A DNA stretch of 64,000 nt, taken from Nissolia schottii. Its lineage: Eukaryota; Streptophyta; Magnoliopsida; Fabales; Fabaceae. The notes under the pieces are model-generated. The model was given only the letters and a program-made list of their open reading frames with translations. It was not told the DNA's origin and did no database searches. Shown piece after piece: positions 1 to 11,351 of this stretch (positions within the stretch are counted from its first letter, which is position 1; every line of letters starts with the position of its first letter). The stretch covers positions 1 to 64,000 of the forward strand of contig QANU01006528.1 in assembly GCA_003254905.1 (NCBI GenBank), given 5' to 3'. A program made the translations under genes and the position numbers.

Positions 1-1150
1 AATACAGGAGCATCAATAGCTAGTGCTGGAGTATTTGTAATCTTTGTTGTGGCTATTTATAACTGTAAGAGGCGCCTTAGTTTAATACGGAAGATGGTGC
101 ACAAGAAAACACCCGTTGACCAAAATGTGGAAGATTTTATAAAAAGTAAACTCATTTCGTGATATATTAGGACAGGGAGGGTTTGGCACTGTTTACAAAG
201 CAAGCTCAACTGATGGTCTACAACTGGCCGTGAAGATCTTGAAAGAGTCCAAAGGGAGAGGGGAAGAATTCATAAATGAGGTTGCTAGCATTAGTAGGAC
301 ATCACACGTCAACATTGTTTCACTTTTGGGATTTTGTTATGAGATGAACAAAAGAGCACTCATCTACGAGTTCATGCCTAATGGCTCCCTGGATAAGTTC
401 ATCAATAAAAAAGGATCTCCCAATGTCATTTGTAATTTGGGTTGGAACACATTGTTCCAAATTACAACAGGCATCGCTCGAGGACTAGAGTACTTACATC
501 GAGGTTGTAGTCCAGGGATTGTGCATCTTGATATTAAACCTGGAAACATTCTATTGGATGAAGATTTTTGTCCGAAAATTGCTAACTTTGGACTAGCTAA
601 AATATGCAAAAAGAAAGACAGTATTGTATCCACAATGGACCCAAGAGGAACTTATGGGTTCATTGCACCAGAAGTGATTTTTCGTTCATATGGTAGAGTT
701 TCTCACAAATCAGATGTGTTTAGTTATGGCATGTTGATTCTTAAGGTGGTTGGAGGAACAAAGAACTGTGATAACGAAGGATCACATACCAGTGAAACTG
801 AAACGTACTTTCCAGAATTGATTTATAAGGAACTTGAACAAGATAATACTCCTGCGAGTTGCAGACTAGTTACCACAGACGAAGAAGTTGAGATGGTAAG
901 AAAGATTTATTTTGCAAGTCTATGGTGCATTCAAACAAATCCATTAGATAGACCGTCAATGAGTAAAGTAGTAGAAATGTTGGAAGGACCGCTTGAGTCA
1001 TTGCCATTTCCTCCAAAGCCTTTCTTGTGTTCTGTGGAAAGTCCACCTTTAACAGCCTTATGCATAGATTCCAGCAATATGGACAAGGAGAATTCAATAA
1101 CCACAGAAAAGGATGGTTCCATAGAATCAAATATTGAAGCAAATACATGA
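1..1150 (+). pseudogene. Receptor-kinase copy A (LRK10L-type kinase, TMK-chimera family), partial and broken
   Basis: The window opens in the last 7 bases of an intron (acceptor AG at 6-7). An exon follows with a membrane segment (about 13-60), a basic juxtamembrane stretch and a protein kinase. Compared with copy C, about 53 bp is missing after base 147. The membrane part therefore runs into TGA, and the kinase (ATP-loop GQGGFGTVY, VAVK lysine, HLD catalytic loop, APE) lies in another frame with no start of its own. The DFG motif reads NFG (aac at about 553-555), so the metal-binding Asp is gone. The stop is at 1148-1150 (tga). The kinase is closest to LRK10L/PR5K-like kinases and to the whole gene at 18,734-22,956. 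The 5' part lies outside the window. I read it as a pseudogene; a truncated transcript is still possible. Confidence 0.85.
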
Positions 1151-2488
1151 AGGTTTGTGTGCATTTTGTCCAAAGTTTAAAACTTGTACAACATGAACAT
1201 GGATTGTAAACTTGCAACATTTATTTTACAATCCATGTTCATGTTGTACAAGTTTTAAACTTTGGACAAAAATGCACACAAACCTTCAGGTATTTGCTTC
1301 AATATTTGATTCTATGGAACCATCCTTTTCTTTGGTTATTGAATTGTCCTCGTCCATATTGCTGGAATCTATGCATAAGGATGTTAAAGGTGGACTTTCC
1401 ACAGAACACAAGAAAAGCATTGGAGGAAATGGCAATGACTCAAGCGGTCCCTCCAACATTTCTACTACTTTACTCATTGACGGTCTATCTAATGGATTTG
1501 TTTGAATGCACCATAGACTTGCAAAATAAATCTTTCTTACCATCTCAACTTCTTCGTCTGTGGTAACTGGTCTGCAACTCGCAGGAGTATTATCTTGTTC
1601 AAGTTCCTTATAAATCAATTCTGGAAAGTACGTTTCAGTTTCACTGGTATGTGATCCTTCGTTATCACAGTTCTTTGTTCCTCCAACCACCTTAAGAATC
1701 AACATGCCATAACTAAACACATCTGATTTGTGAGAAACTCTACCATATGAACGAAAAATCACTTCTGGTGCAATGAACCCATAAGTTCCTCTTGGGTCCA
1801 TTGTGGATACAATAATCTCTTTCTTTTTGCATATTTTAGCTAGTCCAAAGTTAGCAATTTTCGGACGAAAATCATCATCCAATAGAATGTTTCCAGGTTT
1901 AATATCAAGATGGACAATCCCTGGACTACAACCTCGATGTAAGTACTCTAGTCCTCGAGCGATGCCTGTTGTAATTTGGAACAATGTGTTCCAACCCAAA
2001 TTACAAATGACATTGGGAGATCCTTTTTTATTGATGAACTTATCCAGGGAGCCATTAGGCATGAACTCGTAGATGAGTGCTCTTTTGTTCATCTCGTAAC
2101 AAAATCCTAAAAGTGAAACAATGTTGACGTGTGATGTCCTACTAACGCTAGCAACCTCATTTATGTATTCTTCCCCTCTCCCTTTGGACTCTTCCAAGAT
2201 CTTCACGGCCACTTGTAGACCATCAGTTAAGCTTGCTTTGTAAACAGTGCCAAACCCTCCCTGTCCTAATATATCACGAAATGAGTTTATCATCTTTTTC
2301 ACTTATGAGTAACTATATCGCTTTAGAGCCAAAAGACCATAACTTTTTATAAAATCTTCCACATTTTGGTCAACGGGTGTTTTCTTGTGCACCATCTTCC
2401 GTATTAAACTAAGGCACCTCTTACGGTTATAAATAGCCACAACAAAGATTACAAATACTCCAGCACTAGCTATTGATGCTCCTGTATT
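1..2488. repeat. Large inverted duplication (palindrome) of the kinase exon
   Basis: Bases 1-1210 and 1225-2488 are reverse complements at very high identity, with a 14 bp spacer (1211-1224). The right arm is about 54 bp longer because the left arm carries the 53 bp deletion. The arms include the 3' flank just past the stop codons, so the two genes meet tail to tail at the axis. Similarity starts at base 1, so the left arm probably continues outside the window. A transcript crossing the axis would fold into a hairpin of more than 1 kb. Confidence 0.95.
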
Positions 2489-2881
2489 GTAGGAGAACAA
2501 TTACAAACAAATTAATATATATATATATATATATATATGTATTATTTGTTGTTTAATGAGTGATAGAGGGAGAAAAGAGATGGGGAAAAAGCACATGGTA
2601 ATTAAGTTTCATACTTTTGTGAGTGAGTGTTAAAAGTGTGTAACATTTTAAAATAGATGAAATATCACTACTCATGAATGTACCTGCAATCCAAGGAGCA
2701 GATGGAGTTGTTCCATTTGCTTGAGATATTTCAAGCAAGACATTACGTGTAGCAATGAACTTGACCTTAGGTGAGAATATGGGGATATTACCTGATAGGT
2801 TGTTGTCAGTGACATCCAGAATCTCAAATTGAGGCAGAGTAGCCAAGCTCTTAGGTATTGAACCCATCAAATTATTACCAC
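1286..2881 (-). pseudogene. Receptor-kinase copy B: TMK-type LRR end + LRK10L-type kinase, inverted copy
   Basis: Read on the minus strand, bases 2881-2684 encode the last LRR repeats of a TMK-type ectodomain (motif SLATLPQFEILDVTDNNLSG). An intron follows (2683-2482, GT at 2683/2682, AG at 2483/2482) holding a (TA)n run near 2513-2537. The next exon encodes the membrane segment, juxtamembrane part and kinase to a stop at about 1286. One in-frame TAA (2303-2305) replaces the Glu-containing stretch seen in copy C, just before the ATP loop. Downstream of it 338 codons are open: GQGGFGTVY loop, VAVK, HLD loop, NFG in place of DFG, APE. The 5' side is cut at 2882 by an LTR start. NFG is shared with copy A, which supports a recent A/B duplication. 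A kinase-only product from an internal Met is possible but would lack the DFG Asp. Confidence 0.85.
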
Positions 2882-3031
2882 TGATAAGTGCCTAATTTAT
2901 ACAATTTTGACATATCAAAAGGGCACTTATCTGCAAACTTTTTAAACAATTTATCTAATTAATTCCCCATATTTTGTAGGATATTAAATATATTTTGAGG
3001 ATGGATGCAAGCAGCCTAATTAAAGAATAAN
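2882..3031 (+). mobile_element. Fragment of a gypsy-type LTR (TGATAAGTG family), 5' end only
   Basis: The LRR sequence of copy B stops at 2881. It is followed by TGATAAGTGCC, the same terminal sequence as the solo LTR at 15,195 and the minus-oriented LTR ending at 13,158. A second AGGGCACTTATC motif follows about 45 bp later, as in those copies. The sequence then becomes unlike the family and meets an undetermined base (n) at 3031. This is an old fragment with no second end seen, so age cannot be judged. Confidence 0.6.
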
Positions 3032-4256
3032 TTCTAGTGATGACCCACGAGAAACTAGGACAAGTGGAGCTTTAACTGAATTTAAGACAATGCAAACAAA
3101 GCTTGAAGATACAGTAAAAGTCAATGTAGATTTAAACATTCGACTGGAAGCTGAAATATATAGACCGGAGAAGCAATTGAAAGAGCAACAGCGCAAAGCT
3201 TTCATTGTGAGGTTCAGTTTATTGACTTTTTCCATTTTGCAGTTATGTACTGATATTCTGTAAAATTAACTTCATGGATTCTGCAGCTTAACAAAAAAAT
3301 AGAGACATCAGCACTGGAACTATCAAAGTTAGATGCTGCATGGAGTCCTGCTGAGCAGGATGCAGACCTAGAGATAATGACAAATGAGGAGAGAGAATGT
3401 TTCCGAAAGATAGGATTGAAGATGGATAGTTGCTTAGTGCTTGGTAACAAAATCACACTTATGTCTATTTGAAGTACTCACATCTGTATATTTCTGCTGG
3501 AAAAGCTACATTATTTTCTCCTGCTCTAAGAATTTATATTAATCAATGAATACAGGCAGGCGTGGAGTTTTCGATGGTGTATTGGAAGGCCTACATCAGC
3601 ATTGGAAACACAGAGAAGTTGTGAAGGTCATTTCGATGCAAAGACTATTAAGTCAGGTCATTTACACTGCAAAATTACTGGAGACTCAGAGTGGTGGAAT
3701 TTTAGTTTCGGTCGATAAACTAAAAGAGAGCCATGCTATTATTATTTACCGCGGCAAAAACTATAGACGGCCTCGAGAAAAGGTTGCGGAGAATCTCCTA
3801 AACAAAAGAGAAGCGTTGCGTAGATCTCTTGAGATGCAGAGACTTGGAGTAAGATTTCTTGCTTTTGATCCATCATTCTTATTGTTTTCTTGGGAAAACC
3901 GAATCCAATTCATTTATTATAAGTTTTTTTCGCCCCCCCATTCAGGCAGTGTGCTTCTCCGTTCATGACTGATTTGCTTTCTGTGGTTTCAGTCGCTGAA
4001 GTTTTTCACTCATCAGAGAATGCAGACAATCTCTGGTTTGAAGCTAAAACTGGTAAATCCCAGTAATCTCTTCTTAAAATTGGTATTTGTGTTTAACAAT
4101 ATTAACTCGTAACAAATCTTTCAAGGTGTCTTTTTTTTCCATTTTGCCTGAAAACTTAGACTTCATGTGATAACTTCATAACTAGTATTCTTTTTGCAAT
4201 TTCAGGAAGACCTGCGGCAGAGAAAGGAAAGTGAGCAGAGAGAATTCGAGAATTAA
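3032..4256 (+). pseudogene. 3' part of a chloroplast CRM-domain splicing-factor gene (CFM3-like), five exons
   Basis: Five exons keep good splice sites and one continuous frame: about 3033-3206 (donor gtgagg), 3287-3443, 3556-3848, 3993-4052 and 4206-4256 (TAA). The product has a coiled, charged linker, then the end of a CRM RNA-binding domain: [32 protein letters not shown], and [24 protein letters not shown], given here as separate motifs. It ends in a KLKLEDLRQRKE tail. CRM proteins such as CFM3 and CRS1 act in group II intron splicing in chloroplasts. The upstream two or more CRM domains, promoter and transit peptide are absent. The left edge is the ambiguous base at 3031. It is either a gene fragment moved with its introns or a contig-join artefact. 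No internal lesion is seen in the fragment. Confidence 0.8.
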
Positions 4257-4705
4257 TGCATGCTCGTCTATGACAGTGCCATGCTACAACTGCTCTAGTT
4301 GTCTACTCATTGGTGGTAGAAGAGATAATGAGAAATTCAACAAGCATAAGCAATCAACATATTTACAAGTAAGCTTTTCACCGTAGCAGTATCAGTAAAT
4401 TAAACTTGTTCAGTCATTTACCTATCCTACTTCTGTTTGTTTATCTGTGACTTCAATTTCATGTTTTCTCACATATTTGGATCTTCATACATAGAAAGTG
4501 TAGGAAAATATACTTTGGTACTCTGTTCTCTGTTCAATTCCTGCATCAATCTTTATTTTACTCTCAACCATACTAGAATCATCACAATGCTTCTGTAGTT
4601 GAGACTTGTGTCAAGATGAAACAAAAGGAGTTTTGAAAGCTTTTGTGTTAACCATGGATCTAATTGGTTTTTCGGTAACCAACAAAGATCAAATGTGATT
4701 ATTAT
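4257..4705. other. 3' flank of the CRM gene fragment
   Basis: This AT-rich sequence looks like the 3' untranslated region and flank of the CRM-domain gene. No open frame, RNA gene or clear repeat was recognised. It ends at the copia LTR. Confidence 0.4.
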
Positions 4706-4879
4706 TGTTGAATATTTGGTTTATATATTGACAGGATTGAATTTATCTATTTTAGGATAGTATTAGTATAGAGATGTGTTTAGATTGATTTAGTTATTTA
4801 GATTGATTTAGTTTCCTTTTATCTCTTTATTATTATATCTATAAATTGTAAAGTTCCTTGTGGAAATGAGAAATATTCA
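4706..4879 (+). repeat. 5' LTR of the copia element
   Basis: A 174 bp AT-rich segment opens with TGTTGAATATTTGG and closes with AAATATTCA. A primer-binding-site-like stretch follows 10 bp downstream. The short length and TG/CA ends fit plant copia LTRs. Confidence 0.65.
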
Positions 4880-7491
4880 GCTTTATCTTGGTATCCAGAG
4901 CCAGGGCTCCTGGGTTCCTTCCCCTTTTCACTATTCACGGTTGCCTCCACCACCATGCCCTAACCCATTCTGCTTCGGTGACCTCACGACCACCGCCACC
5001 TAAACTAACCCCCGCCGATCGCAACAGCGCCGAAGTTTCGCGGCCGTTCACCCAGCCATGCGCCGCCACACTCCGCCACAGTCTCGAGCCTTAACAGGTG
5101 CATGTGGGACACACGCCGCCTTCCGGGAATTTTTTCGGCAACGCGCTACCTGGGTTCTAGTCACCCAGCCTTCCTCCTTCTATTTTGACCCCTTTTGGTT
5201 ATTGGGTCCACTATTTGTGATGTTCCCTCTTGAGTTGTTCTGCTGTTTGTTCTGCTGTTTTTTTTTTTTGGGTGCGTTTTTTCTTGTTTTCTCCATGGGT
5301 GAGGATCAATCCAAGAAGAAGAGTTTGGTGTCTTATGTTTTTTCTGGAAATCCTACCATTACCTCGGAAAGACTTAATAGGAAGAACTACTTGAGTTGGC
5401 GTGATGCTGTTGAAATTTGGTTTATGGGTCAGGGATTATCTCACCACCTTTCTACTAAGGAATCTGCCATTGCTGCTCATCAGAAAGAAGACTGGAAGAA
5501 GGTTGATGCTCAGCTCGTATCCGTGTTATGGCAGTCTATTGAGCCTAGCCTGATAGTTCACTTTCGCACTTACAAGACTTGCTATGACATTTGGACGAAA
5601 ACTGAAACTGTCTATGCTAATGACATTCAAAGGCTTTATGAAACTGTTCAAAGTTTAGCATCTCTTCATATGATAGACTCTGATTTGCCCTCCTATCTGA
5701 ATAAGGCCCAATCGTGTTGTGATGAAATCAAGTCCATGTTAGAGAAAGATGATGCAAAAGAAATGTCAAAAAAGCTTGACAATATGCTTATGGTATTCAT
5801 TCTCCATGGCCTCCATAAAGACTATGAATCTGTTCGGAATCAAACTCTTACAAATCCTAATATTCCTACAGTTACAGAACTTATTGGTTGTCTATTAAGG
5901 GTTCCGCCACCAGAGATTGTTTCTCAAACGGCTTCTGAGTCCTCTATTTTGGGCTCTAACTCATTTGGACATGGTCAAGGTCGAGGTCAGGGTCGGGGTC
6001 GTGGACGTAGCAGTTTTGGTCGTGGTGATGGTAGAGGAAGAAGTGATCTCCATTGTTCCTACTGCGATAAGTATGGACACACTCAGGATCTTTGCTATTC
6101 TTTACATTGGTTTCCTAGCAAAACCATTGCCAATGTTGCTCAGTCTCTAGGACCTATTACTGACCCAAAGCTGGAATCTGCAGAAGATCATGCCATTTCC
6201 ACTAGTGAATACAAGGAATTCCTTCAATTTAAGGCAGCCCAACAATCCTCCATAGCACATACTGGTAATTCTACCATTTGTCTCTCCTAATCTGCAAGAT
6301 CGTGGATTTTAGATTCTGGTGCTTCTGATCACTTGGTCGGTAATCCTTCCCTTTTCACTAAATTGTCACCTCCTAAAGCATCTCATAGTGTTACTCTTGC
6401 TGATGGATCTAAAGCCTGGGTCTTAGGCATTGGTCAAGCTTCACCTTCTTCATCTTTATCCTTACACTCAGTTTTATTTGTACCTGGTTCCCCCTTTAAT
6501 TTAATTTCTATCAGCCAGCTTACTCGTACTCTGAACTGTTCCATAACCTTTATTTCCGATTCTTTTCTTATTCAAGACCGGAGTACAGGACAGACGATTG
6601 GATTTGGATATGAATCACATGGTCTCTATTACCTCCAGCCTCATCAATCAACAATATGCGTAGTCTCAAAGTCTCCTGACCTTTTGCATCGTCATTTGGG
6701 TCACCCTAGTCTTGGAACGTTGAAGCAGATGGTTCCGAAGCTTTCTCATTTGAAGTCCTTGGAGTATGAGTCGTGTCAACTTGGAAAGCATGTTAGGGCA
6801 TCCTTTCCAACTAGTACTAGTAGTCGAGCAATATCACCATTTGACCTTGTTCATTCTGATGTTTGGGGTCCCAGTCGTGTTACGTCAGTTTTGGGATTAT
6901 GTTACCTTCATTGATGACTTTTCAAGATATACTTGGTTGTTTTTAATGAAAGATCGCTCTGAGCTATTTGACATTTTTACGGCCTTTTGTGTTGAGATCA
7001 ATAATCAATTTGGCAAAAATATTCGAGTTCTGCGCAACAATAATGCAAAAGAATACTTTTCTATGTCGTTTACTTCATTCTTGGCATCTCACGGCATCGT
7101 TCATCAATCTAATTTCCCTCATACACCACAGCAAAATGGTGTGGCTGAACGTAAGCATCGTCATTTGGTAGATACAGCTTGAACCTTATTAATTAACGCT
7201 ACAGAACCATTGAAATTTTGGAGTGATGCTATTGTTACTGCATGTTATTTAATCAATCGCATGCCATCTATTACTCTTGGTGATAAGATTCCTCACAACA
7301 TTTTGTATCCCCAGGCCACTATTTATGTGGTTCCTCCCAAAGTTTTTGGTTCCACATGTTTTGTTCATAATCTTTCCCCTGGAAGCGACATATTGACTGC
7401 ACGAGCTATGAAATATGTTTTTCTTGGGTGCTCTTCACGTCAGAAAGGTTATCGGTGTTATTCACCTACTAGCTACAAGAAAAGACTTTGA
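4706..7491 (+). mobile_element. Broken Ty1/copia retrotransposon (gag to integrase)
   Basis: The element opens with a 174 bp LTR (4706-4879, TG...CA) and an adjacent tRNA-Met-type primer site near 4889-4903. Gag starts near 5295 and carries a UBN2/gag_pre-type core and an arginine/glycine-rich stretch. A CCHC zinc knuckle (C-x2-C-x4-H-x4-C, about 6056-6100) follows. Next are an aspartic protease with DSGA (about 6311), a GAG-pre-integrase zinc-binding region (about 6690-6800) and an integrase core. Reverse transcriptase, RNase H and a 3' LTR are not seen. The element is broken, with several breaks. Without a second LTR it cannot be dated, but the coding similarity suggests moderate age. Copia similarity ends where the 190 bp direct repeat begins. 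Confidence 0.9.
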
Positions 7492-7654
7492 CAAATTAAC
7501 AGAAGGCACTAAGTGAGTCTAAGGGAAGTGGGGAAGGCCTTCATAAATGAGGTAGCTTTGTTTAGTTGAGGAGTATCATGCTTCTGGATATTTGTCTCGT
7601 GCATTGTTTTCAAAGAAGCTAATGTTTGCACCAACTGGTTAGCTAAGTAGGTTT
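7465..7654 (+). repeat. 190 bp direct repeat, copy 1 (carries a kinase-gene relic)
   Basis: This matches 11,163-11,351 at roughly 95% by eye. It begins where copia similarity stops and ends where the LTR piece at 7655 starts. Bases about 7512-7556 resemble the [14 protein letters not shown]-coding stretch of the LRK10L kinase at 22,050-22,095, with a one-base frameshift (GAAGGCCTTC against GAAGAATTC). The repeat therefore carries a decayed piece of the local kinase family. Confidence 0.75.
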
Positions 7655-10600
7655 TGATGCCCTATTTATAGGAAAACCTTCTCTTTCTTCCATTCCACAA
7701 TGCCTGAAATACCCTAGCTAACTGCATACGCTTAAGTTGCACGCAAGCTCACTAGGTTGTTTACTACCTGGTCGGAATACCTTAGTCCATAGTTAATTTC
7801 GCAAGTAGTTGATTAAGAGAATAAGGACCGATTTTAAACTTTTCATTTGCATTGATTAATTACACAAAATAGAGCCATGCGTCGGAAAGAACAAGTATAA
7901 CAAGTGGTAAAGCCTTTGGGCTTAGCGGATAACAATATAATGATAAGGCATAACATATACATACATTTGGTCCATCAAAAGATCATGTAATTATAATTAC
8001 AATAAGTAAATACAAAGAACATATACATAATCCAAAAGTAGCATATACATAACCCAAAATACAAAATATCAGAATGCAAGGGCTACTGGAACACTACACA
8101 GCAGGCCCTTGATCAAAAATCCCAGTGTCCAGCTATCTCTGGGCAACCATCTTGACACGACCGCTCATGGCTCCTCGGTCTGCTCATTAGCGTCCTCGTA
8201 GTATGAGTCGTCATATGTCCCTGAAGTCATAAGGCAGTGGGAGTGAGAACGGTAGGTTCTCAGTGGAAATAACTTTAGTTCCTGTGGATCCCGTGTCATA
8301 TTAGGTCGGACTTCAGGCCGCTCAGAGATTTCTAAGTGTGCAAATATACTAACATCGTACTGATTATTATCTGGTCTAAGTTCTGAGCGGCTTTATCTAC
8401 ATTACTAGGTGATAGGGGAACTACTCTTGTTTACTACGTTCTCGTGCTTATTAACATTACGTTTACATACATAGCCGTCTCGAGTGTTCTCTTGACGGTA
8501 AATTACAGAATAACAGTTACATATAATAATGCACAGCAGAATGAACATGCTTTTGGAATATATGTTATTCCCACCATAGCATTGCCCTCTTTCGACCCTG
8601 CTATGACGGAATAACCTCGCACCCCCAGGGTAGGCCCTCTTTCGACCTTCCTGCGGTGGGCTTCCACCTGCCGCGTGTCCTCTCTAACCCCTCGGCAGTG
8701 GGCGGATATTGTACCCCCACCTAGCACTGCCCTCTTTCGATCGTGCTAGGCGTGATAACCGTACACCTTGCAGGGATGCCATATCAACACCACCTGTGGC
8801 GGGCTTCCACCTTCAGGATGTCCTTCTGACCTCCTGAAGTGGGATCGTTGTTTGGCTCTCGTGATCACGGCCTCAGAATGTTCAACAGCATTTCAGAATT
8901 TCCTTTATTTTCAGTACTTGCAGCATGTTATGACTTGTTTCCTATTGTTCATTTCATAATCTTTACTTATCTCATAATTACTTCTAGTTCTTTAACTTTC
9001 CTTATCATAAAATGCATGGAATGCACATACTTCACATATTTCATTCACAAATTACAATTACAGCATTGAGTGCTAGACTATGGGCTTCAAAATGGCTTCC
9101 ATGAACACTTCGGTCACTCCCCGCGGACTCAACAACTCCAGGGAACCTCCGCGGAACCCACTCAGACACTCTCCAAGGAACCACTAAGCAATCCCAAGGA
9201 ACCTCCGCGGAACCCACTCAGAAAAACTCTTCAGGTGTCCGCTCAACAACTCTCTGGCCACTCTCAGTCTATCTCCGCGAAACAACTCCTACTCAGCACC
9301 ATCCCAGGTGCCGCTCAACAACTCTCTAGGCTACTCTCCGTCTATCTCCGCGGAACTACTCCCACTCAGCACCATCCCAGGCGCCGCTCAACAACTCTAG
9401 GTTACTCTCCGTCTATCTCCGCGGAACTACTCCCATTCAGCACCATCTCAGGCGCCGCTCAACAACTCTAGGCTACTCTCCGTCTATCTCCGCGGAACTA
9501 CTCCCACTCAGCACCATTCCAGGCGCTGCTTAACAACTCTAGGCTACTCTCAGTCTCTCTCCGTGGAACTACTCCTCAACGGTCACTGGGCGAAACTGAA
9601 AACCGATTTCCTTATTATCCTTCCTTTCTCTTCCCCTTTTCCCATGGTTACTCCTTGAGGTTTTCACACATATTCTAACTATCAAGGCCTATCTAATCCA
9701 GGTCACAGGACCCTTTAGAATCATCTCCCTAAATCCTAGCATAGGTTCTAACATATATACAAACACAAGAACATACACACACATGAACACATAACAAGAA
9801 ACAACCACCAAAAAGGTGAGCAAGCTAAAGTTACCCACACAAACTCACATAATCAAACATCCATCATCAAAGAGGTGAGGAACTAGAGTTACCCACCTAT
9901 AGAAGAACTCGATGGTGGTGAGGAAAGCTTGGAGTGAAGTCCCACAAGCCTTGTTGTCTCCAAAGCTTGAGCTTCTCCTTTCTCCAAGATAAAGATCCTT
10001 AAGCAAGGTGGAGGGTGATGAGGTTTTTTCCCCTTGATTTTTTGGAAGGAAGAAAACGAAACCAAGATGAGAGGATTTGAGCTGGGAAGTTCGGTTTTGA
10101 GAGCTTGGGGAGAAGAGAAGAGTGCTCAAATTTGTTGAATGCCAAAGAGTGTTCTTAGGACTTGCTTTGATGGGTATTTTAGGAGATTTTTGGGAAATGC
10201 AATTCTCTTGTACAAGCTGATGGCACACACAGTTTTGGGCCAGAATTTTTGAGAGAAAATTGATTTTGGTGGCAAAATAAGTGATGTGATGGAGTAAGGT
10301 GGTGATGGTAAGTGTTGCATAGTGATGGTAAGTCTTGGAGCACATTTTAAGGAATATGTTTGTTGACTATAGAAGGCTGAAAATTCAGCCAGGCTAGCCG
10401 TGTACCGTGGCTGGAATTAAATGGAAAATTTGTCATTTAAAAGGGTGTTAGTAATACCGTGTTAAAAGTGTAAGAGTATGTGATTGTTCTTAATAAATTT
10501 TGGAGTGGCTAAGCTTTAATTTTTTAGGGACAATTTTAATTGAAATTTGGGAAGTGAAGCCACGGTTTTGGTGGCTGAATGGTGGGGGAAATTCATTGAT

Positions 10601-11159
10601 TTTAGGATTTAATAAAATGTGATGAATAGTGGGAGGTATGGGCATAGGTATGGCTATGATGAGATTTGGTGTAGTGTGTAAGACAAGTAAGGAAGCATGA
10701 TTTTAGGGAATTTTTATTTATTTTTGGACTAAAATTTCCTCTCCTAGCCGTGCAGCCCTCACCCTCATCGGCTGGCAATTTCCTTTTCTCCCGGCTCCGG
10801 TTTTTGCTCGTGTTTTATCGCCCGCAGTCTGGGTGCGTCGCGCACGGTCGTTCGAAAAATATTCCGTTTATACCGTCGCGATCCTCTAATTACCCCCTAC
10901 CTAAGGGTATTAACATTTAAAGGTGTTGGTGAATTTTTCTCCGGGGGATTATTTTCACGGACACCCTTTGCGCGTCAGGAAATTTCATCGGCAAACAACG
11001 GCTGTTCGGTTGTCTACAGAACTTCCCGCAGCGACATGTTTTATTTCCTAAGGATATTTTACCTAATAATTTCCCATCTTTATTTTCTAATCATGATTAG
11101 AAAATTAATTTGATATTTATGTTTATGATTATTTTTCTAAGAAAAATCGGGATGTTACA
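7655..11159 (-). mobile_element. Large gypsy-type LTR piece, minus orientation, non-coding
   Basis: The right end reads ATCGGGATGTTACA, the reverse complement of the TGTAACATCCCGAT start common to plant gypsy LTRs. On the minus strand a TATA-like motif (CCTATAAATAG, about 7662-7672) sits at the far left edge, as expected near an LTR transcription start. No gag-pol protein is recognisable; the open frames here look incidental. A stretch near 10,440-10,540 matches the LTR at 33,733-36,844 (GTGATTGTTCTT, then a TTTTGGAGTG segment). It is a fossil of unknown age. A non-autonomous LTR element is an alternative reading. Confidence 0.6.
9255..9575. repeat. GC-rich tandem repeat, about 72 bp period, 4-5 copies
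   Basis: The unit contains CTACTCTCCGTCTATCTCCG, then an ACTACTCCCACTCAGCACC segment and a GCCGCTCAACAACTCTAG segment. Copies begin near 9255, 9329, 9402, 9473 and 9543, the last partial. It lies inside the gypsy LTR piece and differs in base composition from its surroundings. The open frame across it comes from the repeat and is not called a gene. Confidence 0.8.
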
Positions 11160-11162
11160 ATG

Positions 11163-11351
11163 CCTACTAGCTACAAGAAAAGACTTTGACAAATTAACAG
11201 AAGGTACTAAGTGAGTCTAAGGGAAGTGGGGAAGACCTTCATAAATGAGGTAGCTTTGTTTAGTTTGGAGTATCATGCTTTTGGATATTTGTCTCGTGCA
11301 TTGTTTTCAAGGAAGCTAATGTTTGCACCAATTGGTTAGCTAAGTAGGTTT
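11163..11351 (+). repeat. 190 bp direct repeat, copy 2
   Basis: This is the second copy of 7465-7654, starting CCTACTAGCTACAAG directly after the LTR end at 11,159. The kinase-like relic recurs at about 11,212-11,256. After 11,351 the sequence continues into unrelated AT-rich DNA, while copy 1 is cut at the same point by the LTR piece. The intact order was therefore probably 11,163 onward. Confidence 0.75.

Noticed and set aside
1212-1566. Plus-strand frames at the palindrome axis
   Set aside because: They are antisense to copy B and mirror antisense frames of copy A; no independent coding evidence.
9070-9471. 133-codon frame with repeated Pro/Gln-rich peptide
   Set aside because: It follows the 72 bp minisatellite in a gypsy LTR, with no start context or homology.
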